From Vreelandella sp031769195 (GTDB lineage: Bacteria; Pseudomonadota; Gammaproteobacteria; Pseudomonadales; Halomonadaceae), in NCBI RefSeq assembly GCF_031769195.1, contig NZ_JAVHNP010000004.1, forward strand, positions 248,001 through 312,000: a stretch of 64,000 bases of DNA, read 5' to 3'. Below are positions 1-8,350 of the stretch, one piece after another. A program made the position numbers and the translations under genes. Position 1 is the stretch's first letter. Every line of letters begins with the position of its first letter. The notes beneath the pieces are model-generated. The model worked only from the letters and a program-made list of their open reading frames with translations. It made no database searches and was not told the origin of the DNA.

Positions 1-611
1 TCTCGGCACTCTTGGTTTTTAGCTTGGCCTGGAAAAACGGGTTAACCCCATCGCGCATGGTGTTGGTAGGCATTGGTTTAGCCGCCGCGATGGGGGCGGG
101 GACGACCCTGTTAATAGTGATCAGCGATGATGCTGCGGCCATGTCTGCCTACGTATGGCTCACCGGAAGCTTGTATGCCGCACAGTGGGAGCACGTTAAA
201 GGCCTGCTGCCCTGGCTATTAGTGGCCTCACCAGTGAGCTTAGCGTTTGCCCGCCATGCCGATGCTATGGCGCTGGGTGATCAGGTGGCTGAAGGGCTAG
301 GCGTGGCGGTGATGCGTAGCCGAGTGTGCCTACTGGCCTGCAGCGTGGTACTCGCGGGGGCGGCCGTCGCCTATGCCGGTGCACTCAGCTTTGTGGGCCT
401 CATTGCTCCGCATATTGCAGCCAAGCTGGTTGGACGCAACATGGCGCCGCTCATTCCCGCGTCGGCGTTGATGGGGGCATTGATCGTACTCTATGCAGAC
501 CTTCTCGGGCGGGTGGCCTTTCTACCCAAAGACCTGCCCGCAGGTATTTTCGTCGCTGGCATCGGCGCGCCCTTCTTCGTTTATCTCTTGCATCGGGCGC
601 GCCATCACTAA
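1..611 (+). CDS. FecCD-family siderophore ABC transporter permease (5' end outside window)
   Basis: Inner-membrane permease subunit of an iron-siderophore ABC importer (BtuC/FhuB/FecCD family). Only the last 200 or so residues are present; the reading frame is open from the first bases, so the start lies upstream. Several hydrophobic membrane segments are visible, together with the family hallmarks ALSFVGLIAPHIA, the coupling-helix region that contacts the ATPase, and the C-terminal ADLLGR...LPAGIF...GAPFF pattern. The stop lies 3 bp from the stop of the convergent receptor gene, with no terminator hairpin between them. The matching ATPase is probably the gene at 2989, on the same strand but beyond the inverted receptor. 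Whether this is a normal-length permease or the second half of a fused FhuB cannot be told here. Confidence 0.88.
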   Translation, partial: SALLVFSLAWKNGLTPSRMVLVGIGLAAAMGAGTTLLIVISDDAAAMSAYVWLTGSLYAAQWEHVKGLLPWLLVASPVSLAFARHADAMALGDQVAEGLGVAVMRSRVCLLACSVVLAGAAVAYAGALSFVGLIAPHIAAKLVGRNMAPLIPASALMGALIVLYADLLGRVAFLPKDLPAGIFVAGIGAPFFVYLLHRARHH

Positions 612-614
612 GCC

Positions 615-2750
615 TTAAAAATCCAGCTGATACCCCACCGTAAACGTGCGCCCTCGGCCACTGAAGTAGTACTCATCGCTGATACGGGCAGCTTGGGAGT
701 AGTAGGTAAGGTAGTTCTCATCGGTCAGGTTCTCGATGCCCAGCGATAGCTGCCCCGTGGGGAGCTGGTAGGCAAGCGACGCGTCTACCAAGCCATAGCC
801 ATCAAAGTCCAGCGCCGGGTTATCGACACTGCGGTCAAAGTAATAGCTGCCTTGCAAGCGGCTAGAGAGCCGGTCGTTCCACACGGCGCTCCAACCTAGC
901 TTGAGCGTATCGGGGGCGATATTGATCCCGGTGAGCTTGGTCTCCACGCTGCCATCGCCGTCTTGGTCTGATTTGCCTTGGGTATGGGCGTAGGAGAGCG
1001 ACAGGTCATGGCGGTCGGTCACCTGCATGTTGCCGGTTACTTCGACCCCTTGAATTTCGGTTTTCTCACGGCTGCCGACCCACGTGCCGTTTTGCTCGGC
1101 GAGGCGCTGGCCAAAGTCAGAGTTTGACTCGTAGTAGCTCACTTCTAGGCCGTAACGCTCCCAGTCGAAACGCGCGCCAATTTCCTGGTTATCGGTCACG
1201 ATGGGCTGGAGCTGCAGCAGCGTATCCACATCTTGGCCCGGTGTGCCGATACCACGCAGCACGCGGCCTACATCCGGCATACCGAAGCCTTCTGAATAGC
1301 TGGCGTAAAGTTGGGCCCACTCGGTCGCTTGAAAGGTCAAACCCACGTTATAGAGCGTTTCGTCAAAACTGGGGTTGCCGCCACCAACAGCCACGTCGTC
1401 CTGCGTGACGTTGTTACGGTCAATCGTCTGGTAGGCATCCACTTCAAGCTCTGCATGCTCATGACGAACACCCGCGTGTAGCGTGAGCGGGTCGGCAATT
1501 TTGAACTGCCCCTGCAAGAACGGCGCAATGTTGCTGTAGCGGCTTTCCGGCACGTAGGTGCGCCCGGTCTCTACCAGCATTTGGCGGGTTTCATCTTCTA
1601 AAATGTCTAAGCCCACCGTGACGCCTAAACGATCATCCAGCATCCCTTGGCGGTTCAGAGTGAACTTTGCGCCCTGCTTATCGGACTCGTTACGGGTTTG
1701 GTCAAACTGCGTAATGCCGTTTTCATCCTGATAAGGGAAGAACGGCGTGGTGGCAAAGCGTGCCCGGAAGCGCTGGCGATACACCTGCGCATCGACTGCG
1801 TTGCCGTACCAGTCCGCGTGGGAGTAGGCCAAGCGAGCAGTGGTGACTTCATTGAAACCCGGCGCGCCGTCGGGTGTGCCACGTTCGGCGCTGGTCGGAA
1901 TTCCCGCATCGCGGTCGCCCACCACGGGCACATAGTCGTCGCCCTCTTCCAGGTCAAAATGATTAAGCGATACCTCAATATTCTGATTGTCATCGATCCA
2001 GTAGCCTAACTTGCCGAACAGGTCGTAACTTTCCGAGTTTTGCAGCTCGCCGGGATAGGCAATGCCCACGCGCCGGTCGCCGCCATCGTAAAACACGCCC
2101 CGCTCTTGGCGGGTGGCCGCGGCTACAAAATCCCAGTCGCCCTGCTGGCCGCTAATGCGATAGTTCAGCTTGTTGCCCAAGCCTTCTGAGTGCAGGTCGT
2201 CGTCCATGGTAAAACTAATGCCCGCGCTTTGGTTGATACCGCCCCCTTCGGCCCGGCGGGTAACGAAATTGATCAAACCGCCGGTCGCGCCGAGGCCATG
2301 CTCGGCGCTGGCACCGTGAATCACTTCAATCCGCTCGACCATAGAAAGGTCAATGGTGTAACTATCACGAGAGCTATCGCGTAGCGGATTGGACTGAGGC
2401 ACGCCATCAATGAGGAACAGCGCATCGCGTCCTCGCATCGTCTCGCCCGCATTGGAAAGCTTCTGGCGGCTGGGTGAAAAAGAGGGAATCAAGTTGCTCA
2501 AGACCTGGCCAGGGTCGTCGGTAATGGCCAGTTGCTGCTCAATCTGCTCACGGGTAATCACCGTCACTCGCTGCGGTGTTTGCCCCTCTTCACTGCGACT
2601 GCGGGTTGCCGTAACAACCATCGTGGGCGACGACTCGTTGAGCGATGGCCCCATCTCAGTTGCCTCTTGCTGGGCATTGGCCTGAGTGGCTGCCACTAAT
2701 CCAGCTAACGTCACCGTTGGCCAGAAAGCGGCTTTGTTCATGTGTGTCAT
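615..2750 (-). CDS. TonB-dependent siderophore receptor
   Basis: Outer-membrane, TonB-energised receptor of 711 residues, probably for a ferric siderophore. It has a signal peptide (cleavage near AQANAQQE), a TonB-box-like TMVVTATR stretch at about residues 43-50, a plug domain with the IDGVPQ and VERIEVIHGAS motifs, and a beta-barrel ending in the aromatic QLDF terminus typical of outer-membrane proteins. A GGGGAG ribosome site 6 bp upstream supports the start at 2750. The promoter region is shared divergently with the ATPase at 2989 and holds a good Fur-box match. The family resembles receptors for hydroxamate or catecholate siderophores; the ligand cannot be assigned. It sits inverted between a permease and an ATPase that would normally be adjacent. 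Confidence 0.9.
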   Translation of the reverse strand: MTHMNKAAFWPTVTLAGLVAATQANAQQEATEMGPSLNESSPTMVVTATRSRSEEGQTPQRVTVITREQIEQQLAITDDPGQVLSNLIPSFSPSRQKLSNAGETMRGRDALFLIDGVPQSNPLRDSSRDSYTIDLSMVERIEVIHGASAEHGLGATGGLINFVTRRAEGGGINQSAGISFTMDDDLHSEGLGNKLNYRISGQQGDWDFVAAATRQERGVFYDGGDRRVGIAYPGELQNSESYDLFGKLGYWIDDNQNIEVSLNHFDLEEGDDYVPVVGDRDAGIPTSAERGTPDGAPGFNEVTTARLAYSHADWYGNAVDAQVYRQRFRARFATTPFFPYQDENGITQFDQTRNESDKQGAKFTLNRQGMLDDRLGVTVGLDILEDETRQMLVETGRTYVPESRYSNIAPFLQGQFKIADPLTLHAGVRHEHAELEVDAYQTIDRNNVTQDDVAVGGGNPSFDETLYNVGLTFQATEWAQLYASYSEGFGMPDVGRVLRGIGTPGQDVDTLLQLQPIVTDNQEIGARFDWERYGLEVSYYESNSDFGQRLAEQNGTWVGSREKTEIQGVEVTGNMQVTDRHDLSLSYAHTQGKSDQDGDGSVETKLTGINIAPDTLKLGWSAVWNDRLSSRLQGSYYFDRSVDNPALDFDGYGLVDASLAYQLPTGQLSLGIENLTDENYLTYYSQAARISDEYYFSGRGRTFTVGYQLDF

Positions 2751-2821
2751 GCTGACTCCCCTGCGTGTTGTGAGTGACCCCTTGATATTAGCTATCGCTT
2801 AAATGCTAACGCATATCTAAA

Positions 2822-2836
2822 TGATAATGATTATAT
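2822..2836. promoter_or_regulatory. Fur box in the divergent receptor/ATPase promoter region
   Basis: The 15-mer TGATAATGATTATAT matches 12 of the 14 informative positions of the 7-1-7 Fur consensus TGATAATNATTATCA. It lies between a receptor gene read leftward and an ABC ATPase read rightward, so one site could repress both when iron is sufficient. Binding by Fur is inferred from the motif and context. Confidence 0.7.
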
Positions 2837-2988
2837 TATGCATAAATGAGTAGAGAGGTCTATCACTTCGAACGAACGGTTCGATATAACGAAATCACTT
2901 AGTGAGTGCCCATCGCCAAAAGTGCAGAGAACAAAATTTGAAAATGAGAATATTTTGCCTTAGGGTGCTGGCTGCTTAGATCACGCCA

Positions 2989-3822
2989 ATGAGCCTTGCC
3001 ATGCCTACCGCTTCCCGCTCTTCATCCCGGCTAACCGCTGATGCCCTGCAGGCGGGTTATGAGTCTAAACGCGTACTCCAGGGGGTAGATATTGCCATTG
3101 AAGAGGGCAAACTCACGGTGCTCCTTGGGCCCAACGGCAGCGGCAAATCCACCCTGCTCAAAACGCTGGCCCGAACGCTAGCCCCCAGTGCGGGGCATGT
3201 GTATTTAGATGGGAAAGATATTCACCGCAGCAACACACGCGATGTCGCCAAACGGCTGGGCATTTTGCCCCAAGGCCCTATCGCACCGGACGGGCTAAGC
3301 GTTAAACAGTTGGTAGGGATGGGGCGCTTCCCCCATCAAGGGTTTTGGAAAAAAGACCCGCAGCAAGATGCCGCCGCCATTGCCCAAGCCATGGCTTATA
3401 TGCGCATTACCGAGTTTGCTGAGCGGTCAGTAGACGCCCTTTCCGGCGGCCAGCGTCAGCGCTGCTGGATTGCAATGGTGCTTGCCCAGCAGACCGATTT
3501 GATTTTATTGGATGAACCCACCACCTTTTTAGACTTAAAAGTGCAGGTGGATTTGTTAACGCTACTGTCTCGGCTGGCCCATGAGCATGGCCGTACGCTG
3601 TTGCTAGTACTGCACGACCTCAACTTAGCAGCGGCCTACGCCGACCACTTAGTCATGATGCGGGACGGGCAGATCGTGACCAGCGGCGCTCCCACCAAGG
3701 TATTCACATCTGCCAACTTAAAGCGCGTTTTTGACCTGGATGCGAACATCCTTCACGACCCCACCAGCGGTAGCCCCGTGTGTGTGCCTTACACCACTGC
3801 AAGTGGGGAAGTCGCTCTATGA
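2989..3822 (+). CDS. Iron-siderophore ABC transporter ATP-binding protein (FecE/FepC type)
   Basis: Cytoplasmic ATPase that drives a FecCD-type siderophore importer, 277 residues, normal for the family. Walker A GPNGSGKST is at residues 47-55, the ABC signature LSGGQ at 151-155 and Walker B LILLDEP at 171-177, followed by the switch histidine region LLLVLHDLNLAAAYADH. The start used here is the first ATG; a second in-frame ATG lies 12 bp downstream and cannot be excluded. Its stop overlaps the next start (ATGA at 3819-3822), so it is translationally coupled to the sucraseferredoxin-like protein. Its permease partner is probably the truncated gene at the window start. Confidence 0.92.
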   Translation: MSLAMPTASRSSSRLTADALQAGYESKRVLQGVDIAIEEGKLTVLLGPNGSGKSTLLKTLARTLAPSAGHVYLDGKDIHRSNTRDVAKRLGILPQGPIAPDGLSVKQLVGMGRFPHQGFWKKDPQQDAAAIAQAMAYMRITEFAERSVDALSGGQRQRCWIAMVLAQQTDLILLDEPTTFLDLKVQVDLLTLLSRLAHEHGRTLLLVLHDLNLAAAYADHLVMMRDGQIVTSGAPTKVFTSANLKRVFDLDANILHDPTSGSPVCVPYTTASGEVAL

Positions 3823-4715
3823 CACACACCTTCTGCGCGGATTTAAGCCTTGAACAGCACGACCCGCTGGCCGGTAGCGCCGCCCACGCAGAGCGCAACC
3901 TGCTGCTAAGCTGGCCCCGCGCAAAATGGCTGCGCAAACTGCGCCACGCCAGCGATATGAGCGATTCATTAAAGCAAACGCTGGATACGTTGGCCGACGA
4001 TGGCCTGCGCATCAATCTTATTCAACAGCCGGGCATGGAGAAGTATCAGCACCAGCTATTTCTGATGCCGGAACGGCGGCGTTTTCGCGTGGCACGATGG
4101 GAGCTTGAGGACTTTTTTAGCGCTTTCGAAGCGGGACACAGCCTCACCCAATGGGAACAGCCGCCGCTGCTCAACGACTTAATCCTCTGCTGCACCCACG
4201 GCACCAAAGATAAATGCTGCGCCAAGTACGGCTATAAAACGTTCAAAGCGCTTGCTAACAGCGTGGCAGAGCATCCGCTCCCGTTCGAGGTATGGGAGAG
4301 TAGCCACTTAGGCGGCTGCCGACTCGCCGCTAGTGTGATCATCCTGCCCAATGTGCGCAAATATGGGCGTATTACGCCGGAACAAGCGCTGCCTTTTTTA
4401 CAGGCAGAAGCCCATCAGCAGCGCTACTTACCCGGCTACCGGGGCGGCTCGCAATTAACACCGGCACAACAAAGCGCTGAAATCGCTGCGTTAACACAGC
4501 TCAGCACCGATGCTACCCAGCCAACGCTTACACTCATTAGCGACAGCGGCGATGACCAAACACGGGAAATTCGCTGGCGGTGGCAACTCAGCCAAGAGCA
4601 GGGTGAACTCACCGTGCACTGCCAAGCCACCACGCTATGGCGGGTAGACACCTGCGCCGACCTTGAGCAAGGCCCCACCGAAAGCACCGTATGGCACGCT
4701 ACAGTGAATGGGTAG
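3819..4715 (+). CDS. Sucraseferredoxin-like (thioredoxin-like ferredoxin) protein, candidate ferrisiderophore reductase
   Basis: Protein of 298 residues of the Suc_Fer-like family, thioredoxin-fold [2Fe-2S] proteins. The ATG at 3819 is chosen because it overlaps the upstream stop as ATGA; the longer frame from 3780 would run into the ATPase gene. Likely cluster ligands are CCTHGTKDKCC (C124, C125, C133, C134) and SSHLGGCRLAA (H163, C167). Family members I know carry HxGGH at the second site, so the cysteine at 167 in place of histidine is notable. Coupling to a siderophore ABC ATPase suggests a cytoplasmic reductase that releases iron from imported siderophore, similar in job to FhuF; that role is inferred. 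It ends just before a bidirectional hairpin. Confidence 0.8.
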   Translation: MTHTFCADLSLEQHDPLAGSAAHAERNLLLSWPRAKWLRKLRHASDMSDSLKQTLDTLADDGLRINLIQQPGMEKYQHQLFLMPERRRFRVARWELEDFFSAFEAGHSLTQWEQPPLLNDLILCCTHGTKDKCCAKYGYKTFKALANSVAEHPLPFEVWESSHLGGCRLAASVIILPNVRKYGRITPEQALPFLQAEAHQQRYLPGYRGGSQLTPAQQSAEIAALTQLSTDATQPTLTLISDSGDDQTREIRWRWQLSQEQGELTVHCQATTLWRVDTCADLEQGPTESTVWHATVNG

Positions 4716-4729
4716 TACATAGACGAACA

Positions 4730-4758
4730 ACAACGCCCGGCTTAAAGCCGGGCGTTGT
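4730..4758. terminator. Bidirectional terminator hairpin between convergent genes
   Basis: A near-perfect inverted repeat with arms ACAACGCCCGGC and GCCGGGCGTTGT around a short TTAAA loop lies between the convergent sucraseferredoxin-like and receptor genes. The U-tract is weak on both strands. Confidence 0.65.
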
Positions 4759-4787
4759 GGGTTAAAGCTGAGTGCGAGTGATCGCTC

Positions 4788-6869
4788 TTACCAGCGGTAT
4801 TTCACGCTGCCGATGATGCTGCGAGATTCGCCGTAGTAGCACCAGTACTCACAGCTGGCCACATACTCTTCATCAGTCAGATTATTGACGTTTACCTGAG
4901 CCTGCCAGCCATCGGCAAACTCATAGCCGACCATGGCATCTGCCACCATATAGCTATCGACTGCGGTATTATCCGCAACGCTTGTGTCCACCGTACTGCC
5001 CACGTAGCGTACACCAGCACCCAAACTCACGCCTTGCAAGGCCCCATTGGTAAAGGCGTAATCCAGCCAAGTAGAGGCTTGATGGCGCGGAATTAACGGC
5101 GCGCGCTGATCATCTTCCAGGCGCGAATCTGTGTAGGTGTAGGCAGCCGTGACTTTTAACGCATCGGTGAGGTAACCCACGCCTTCCAACTCAAACCCCT
5201 GAGAAGTACGCTCGCCTTCCTGAACCTGGAACCCGGCAGGAGAGCTGACTAGCGTATTATTCTCTTTCAGGTCGAACACAGCGGCCGTTACATAACCATC
5301 CCAGCCAAACTGCGCGATTTTGACACCGGCTTCCCACTGCTCGCCTTCACGGGGTTCATATAGATCGCCCGCGTCGTCCACACGCCCCACCGGATCAAAC
5401 GACTCGGTGTAGCTGATATACGGGTTGATTCCTTGATCACTCAAGTACATCGCGCCGCCCGACCAAGAGACCTGGTCATCATCAGAGCGTTGCGTGACAC
5501 CGGATGTCAGGTTGCTGTTTTCGGTCTCGGCTTGGTCAACGCGCACACCGCCAAGCAGTACCCAACGGTCATCAATACGCAGTTGGTTTTGAGCATACAA
5601 ACCGGTCTGCTCTTTATCGATTTCACGGCTCAGCAAATCATCCGCACCCACTGGGGTAAAGTTACCGTAGGTGGGATTGAACACATCGATAGGATCACCA
5701 AACGGGAATGGGTCCGCTTCCTGCCCACTCACGCCTAGATTCTGGTAATCGACACCCAACAACAACGTGTTTTCGGTGCGGTCTGTATACCAGTTACCCA
5801 CCACGCGGTTATCCACTGTCCAACTATCAATAGAGCCATCGCGATACACATGACCACGCGTTGCACGTCGTGCATCCGACATAAAGAACGCATAGGTGCT
5901 GCGTAGCTCCAGATCTAATTCGCTGTAACGTAAATCTTGTTCAAAACGCCAAGTGTCGTTGAGGTCATGGCGCAGCTCGTAACCGAGCGCCCACTGAGTG
6001 CGGTTATCACGGTCGTAACCGGGCTCGCTGAGGTTGTTTTGCGGGTCGACGCGGCCAAACGGCGTATCTTGAACGGTGCCATAGGGCAGCTTGAACGGGT
6101 TAACCGGCACGCCATCATCTTTCTGCACGCTTGCTAAAAAAGTAACGGTCGTATCGTCGCTCATATCAACGGCGAGGCTAGGTGCGAAGTAATAGCGCTC
6201 GTTGTCTGTATGGTCGAGATCGCCATCGCGCTCTTTGTACAGCCCTACCAACCGATAGCGAACATCGCCAGACTCACCCAACGGCCCGCTGGTATCGACG
6301 CCCACTTGGCGGTGATTGCGGTTCCCCAGCTGGAAGTTCACCTCGCCCTGCGGCGTTTCCGTAGGACGCTTGCTCACCGCATTAATCAAACCACCAGGAG
6401 GCGCCTCGCCGTACAGAATCGAGGAAGGCCCTTTGAAGACTTCGACTTGCTCCAAGCCATACGGCTCAGGCAACCACTGGTAAAAGCCTTCACGGTAAAT
6501 GCGCAACCCATCTTGGTAGGTGGATTGGTCAAAACCACGCACCTTGAACCAGTCCGTATTGTTATCACTGCCAAAGTGGCCTGACAGCACACCGGCACGA
6601 TAGCGGAAAGTTTCATCCAACTGCTGCACGTTACGGGTTTCCAACTCTTCCCGATCAACGCTAGAGACCGGGCGCGGCGTCTCCACCAGCGGAGTATCGA
6701 CTTTCAACGCGGTCGCGGTAACCACGGTGGTACCGGTATTGATGGTCTCTTCTTGAGCCAGCGCGGCCAACGGCGCAGCACACAGCATTCCACCTAATGA
6801 CACCAGCAGCGAACGACGAACAGCGGCAGGCAACGGCGCGACGGAAAACGGCAGGGTTTTAAGGAGCAT
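4788..6869 (-). CDS. TonB-dependent siderophore receptor, FhuA/FoxA-like
   Basis: Outer-membrane receptor of 693 residues for a ferric siderophore. A long signal peptide ends near ALAQEE. The plug begins with TTVVTATALKVDTP and has WFKVRGFDQSTYQDGLR, VEVFKGPSSILYGEAPPGG and LINAVSKRP, all characteristic of the hydroxamate-type TonB-dependent siderophore receptor branch (FhuA, FoxA, FcuA). The barrel ends YVASCEYWCYYGE...VKYRW, including the cysteine pair common near the C terminus of these receptors. No clear ribosome site precedes the start, so the start is slightly uncertain. A degenerate Fur-like site lies upstream. It is not closely similar to the receptor at 615-2750. Confidence 0.9.
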   Translation of the reverse strand: MLLKTLPFSVAPLPAAVRRSLLVSLGGMLCAAPLAALAQEETINTGTTVVTATALKVDTPLVETPRPVSSVDREELETRNVQQLDETFRYRAGVLSGHFGSDNNTDWFKVRGFDQSTYQDGLRIYREGFYQWLPEPYGLEQVEVFKGPSSILYGEAPPGGLINAVSKRPTETPQGEVNFQLGNRNHRQVGVDTSGPLGESGDVRYRLVGLYKERDGDLDHTDNERYYFAPSLAVDMSDDTTVTFLASVQKDDGVPVNPFKLPYGTVQDTPFGRVDPQNNLSEPGYDRDNRTQWALGYELRHDLNDTWRFEQDLRYSELDLELRSTYAFFMSDARRATRGHVYRDGSIDSWTVDNRVVGNWYTDRTENTLLLGVDYQNLGVSGQEADPFPFGDPIDVFNPTYGNFTPVGADDLLSREIDKEQTGLYAQNQLRIDDRWVLLGGVRVDQAETENSNLTSGVTQRSDDDQVSWSGGAMYLSDQGINPYISYTESFDPVGRVDDAGDLYEPREGEQWEAGVKIAQFGWDGYVTAAVFDLKENNTLVSSPAGFQVQEGERTSQGFELEGVGYLTDALKVTAAYTYTDSRLEDDQRAPLIPRHQASTWLDYAFTNGALQGVSLGAGVRYVGSTVDTSVADNTAVDSYMVADAMVGYEFADGWQAQVNVNNLTDEEYVASCEYWCYYGESRSIIGSVKYRW

Positions 6870-6894
6870 AAGGAAGTCTCAACGGGCATGAGGA

Positions 6895-6912
6895 GAAATA
6901 TCATTATAGTAA
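6895..6912 (-). promoter_or_regulatory. Degenerate Fur-box-like site upstream of receptor
   Basis: Read leftward, the stretch contains CTATAATGATATTTC, about 8 of 14 informative positions of the Fur consensus, some 30 bp before the FhuA-like receptor start. Weak on sequence alone; kept because the gene type is almost always iron-regulated. Confidence 0.3.
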
Positions 6913-7093
6913 AGCGAATGATACGGATTTTTATTCACAACCACAATCACTCTGATGGGGCAAGGGGTTAGCCGGGAACGGCGTGTTCGGGGGGAGCATG
7001 GGTAGAAGAACCCATAGAGACAGGAGTGTTGTGAGAAACGGCGAAGTTGGCAACCATAATACTGTCAGCTGCAACAAAACATAGGGTCGATAG

Positions 7094-7127
7094 TTGATAA
7101 CCAAAAATGTACTATGTACACTACAAT
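7094..7127 (+). promoter_or_regulatory. Promoter with palindromic operator for the toxin-antitoxin pair
   Basis: A sigma70-like promoter TTGATA (7094-7099), 17 bp spacer, TACACT (7117-7122) lies about 35 bp before the toxin start. The palindrome TGTAC-TAT-GTACA (7108-7120) sits in the spacer and overlaps the -10. That is the usual arrangement for autorepression by the antitoxin. The alternative -10 TACAAT (7122-7127) has a poorer spacing. Confidence 0.5.
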
Positions 7128-7155
7128 ACGCACTGGCTAAAGGAATTTCCCCAAC

Positions 7156-7494
7156 GTGAGTCATGCGATTGAATTTATCGAAACCCCGACGTTCACACGC
7201 CAGATCCAGGCCATTGCCACTGACGATGAATTAAAGGAGCTGCAGCGCACCCTGATTACTCAACCCGATAAAGGTGACCTGATTCAGGGCACAGGTGGGC
7301 TGCGCAAAATACGCATGGCGTTGGGCAACCAAGGCAAGAGCGGCGGTGCTCGGGTTATTTACTTTTTAGCAACGGCAGAAAAAATCTACCTGATACTGGC
7401 CTACCCCAAGAACGTGAAGGACAGCTTAACGCCCGCTGAAAAGGCCACCCTGAAAACACTGACCTACCAATTGAAGGGGGAGGTTTCCAAATGA
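7156..7494 (+). CDS. RelE/ParE-family toxin (HigB-like) of a type II toxin-antitoxin pair
   Basis: Small protein of 112 residues matching the RelE/HigB-like toxins usually found with NadS antitoxins. It starts at GTG (7156). Conserved family elements are the N-terminal IEFIETPTFTRQI, LQRTLITQPDKGDLIQGTGGLRKIR, then GGARVIYFL and IYLILAYPKN. Members act as ribosome-dependent mRNA interferases; that activity is inferred from family. The stop overlaps the antitoxin start (ATGA at 7491-7494), so the order is toxin first, as in higBA-type operons. It marks the left end of the accessory island. Confidence 0.85.
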   Translation: MSHAIEFIETPTFTRQIQAIATDDELKELQRTLITQPDKGDLIQGTGGLRKIRMALGNQGKSGGARVIYFLATAEKIYLILAYPKNVKDSLTPAEKATLKTLTYQLKGEVSK

Positions 7495-7775
7495 GCATTT
7501 TTGACGAGCTGCAATCATCACTGCAGGAAGCCGTTGAGATCAAACAAGGTAAAGCGCAAGCCAGCTGTATCACACGCCATGAGGTAGCCGACGTGAAGGC
7601 CATCCGCGCCAAGTTGCACGTCTCTCAGGCGGAGTTTGCTGAAGCGATGGGAACCAGTGTAGACACTATCAAAAGCTGGGAAACTAAGCGCCGCAACCCT
7701 ACGGGGCTAGCGGCTAAGGTACTGGCGACGATTCAGGATAACCCCGCTTTTTTCAACGAACTTGCTTCGCATTAG
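7491..7775 (+). CDS. nadS: NadS-family HTH antitoxin
   Basis: Antitoxin of 94 residues with an XRE-type helix-turn-helix at about residues 40-75 (LHVSQAEFAEAMGTSVDTIKSWE) and the family C terminus GLAAKVLATIQDNPAFFNEL. It should bind the adjacent toxin and repress the operon through the palindrome at 7108-7120. It is coupled to the toxin by a 4-bp overlap. A decayed copy of its 3' end lies near 28.1 kb at the other end of the island, which links this gene to the history of the island. Confidence 0.85.
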   Translation: MSIFDELQSSLQEAVEIKQGKAQASCITRHEVADVKAIRAKLHVSQAEFAEAMGTSVDTIKSWETKRRNPTGLAAKVLATIQDNPAFFNELASH

Positions 7776-7842
7776 GGCTTTTTACAAGACGAATGTAGCG
7801 TCCATACCTACCTGATATTCATGAAGCATATCGCTCGATACT

Positions 7843-8235
7843 CTAATAATGTTTGCCGTAGGCAATCTGACGATGAAACGGGCCTTTGACTCTGACCACG
7901 ACCCGCGCCGGAATTTGTGTGCGGCCCGCCTGATAAGCTTTTTCTGCACTGGCTGGCTCCCATTGCACCCCTAGACGGTTCAATGCCTCTTTGGCAGCCT
8001 GGTCAAAGCCACCGGGCGCTGCAATCATTGGTTTGCCCGTAATACGGTTTGGGCGCGCTTTGGCGTATAGCCCCTTACCAATACGTACTAATCGTCCCGG
8101 CGCCTCCAATTGTCGAAGCACACGGCCAACTTGGTCATAACCACCCAGTGCAGCGAAATCATCACGTAGAAATACCATTCGCCTACTTTTGCGTTTTTTT
8201 TCACGAATGCGGGACTCAAGCGTTTGAGTAGTCAT
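7843..8235 (-). CDS. DUF6088 family protein (AbiEi-like antitoxin/regulator), orphan
   Basis: Protein of 130 residues beginning MTTQTLESRI at 8235; an upstream open frame to 8460 lacks conservation-like features and overlaps an oppositely oriented small gene, so the shorter start is preferred although its ribosome site is poor. The pattern VFLRDDFAALGGYDQVGRVL, then RIGKGLYAKA, is the winged-helix fold of DUF6088/AbiEi-type proteins, and the C-terminal IPARVVVRVKGPFHRQI is also typical. Such proteins normally repress and neutralise an adjacent AbiEii nucleotidyltransferase toxin. No nucleotidyltransferase is found next to it; the neighbours are the NadS pair and a 37-residue ORF. It may be an orphan antitoxin or a regulator of the island. 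Confidence 0.75.
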   Translation of the reverse strand: MTTQTLESRIREKKRKSRRMVFLRDDFAALGGYDQVGRVLRQLEAPGRLVRIGKGLYAKARPNRITGKPMIAAPGGFDQAAKEALNRLGVQWEPASAEKAYQAGRTQIPARVVVRVKGPFHRQIAYGKHY

Positions 8236-8350
8236 GTAACACGCTTGGCCAATTTGAGTTTTTTCCCACCGAATTCCTCTGTGTTCCGTCTCGTCTATAG
8301 CAACATAAGCAAGGCCCGCCATGGTGGCGGGACCAAACAAGGAGGCTCTC

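Noticed and set aside
6931..7164. 77-residue leftward ORF rich in Leu and Pro before the toxin gene
   Set aside because: No ribosome site, composition of a random read-through, and it overlaps the promoter and operator of the toxin-antitoxin pair.
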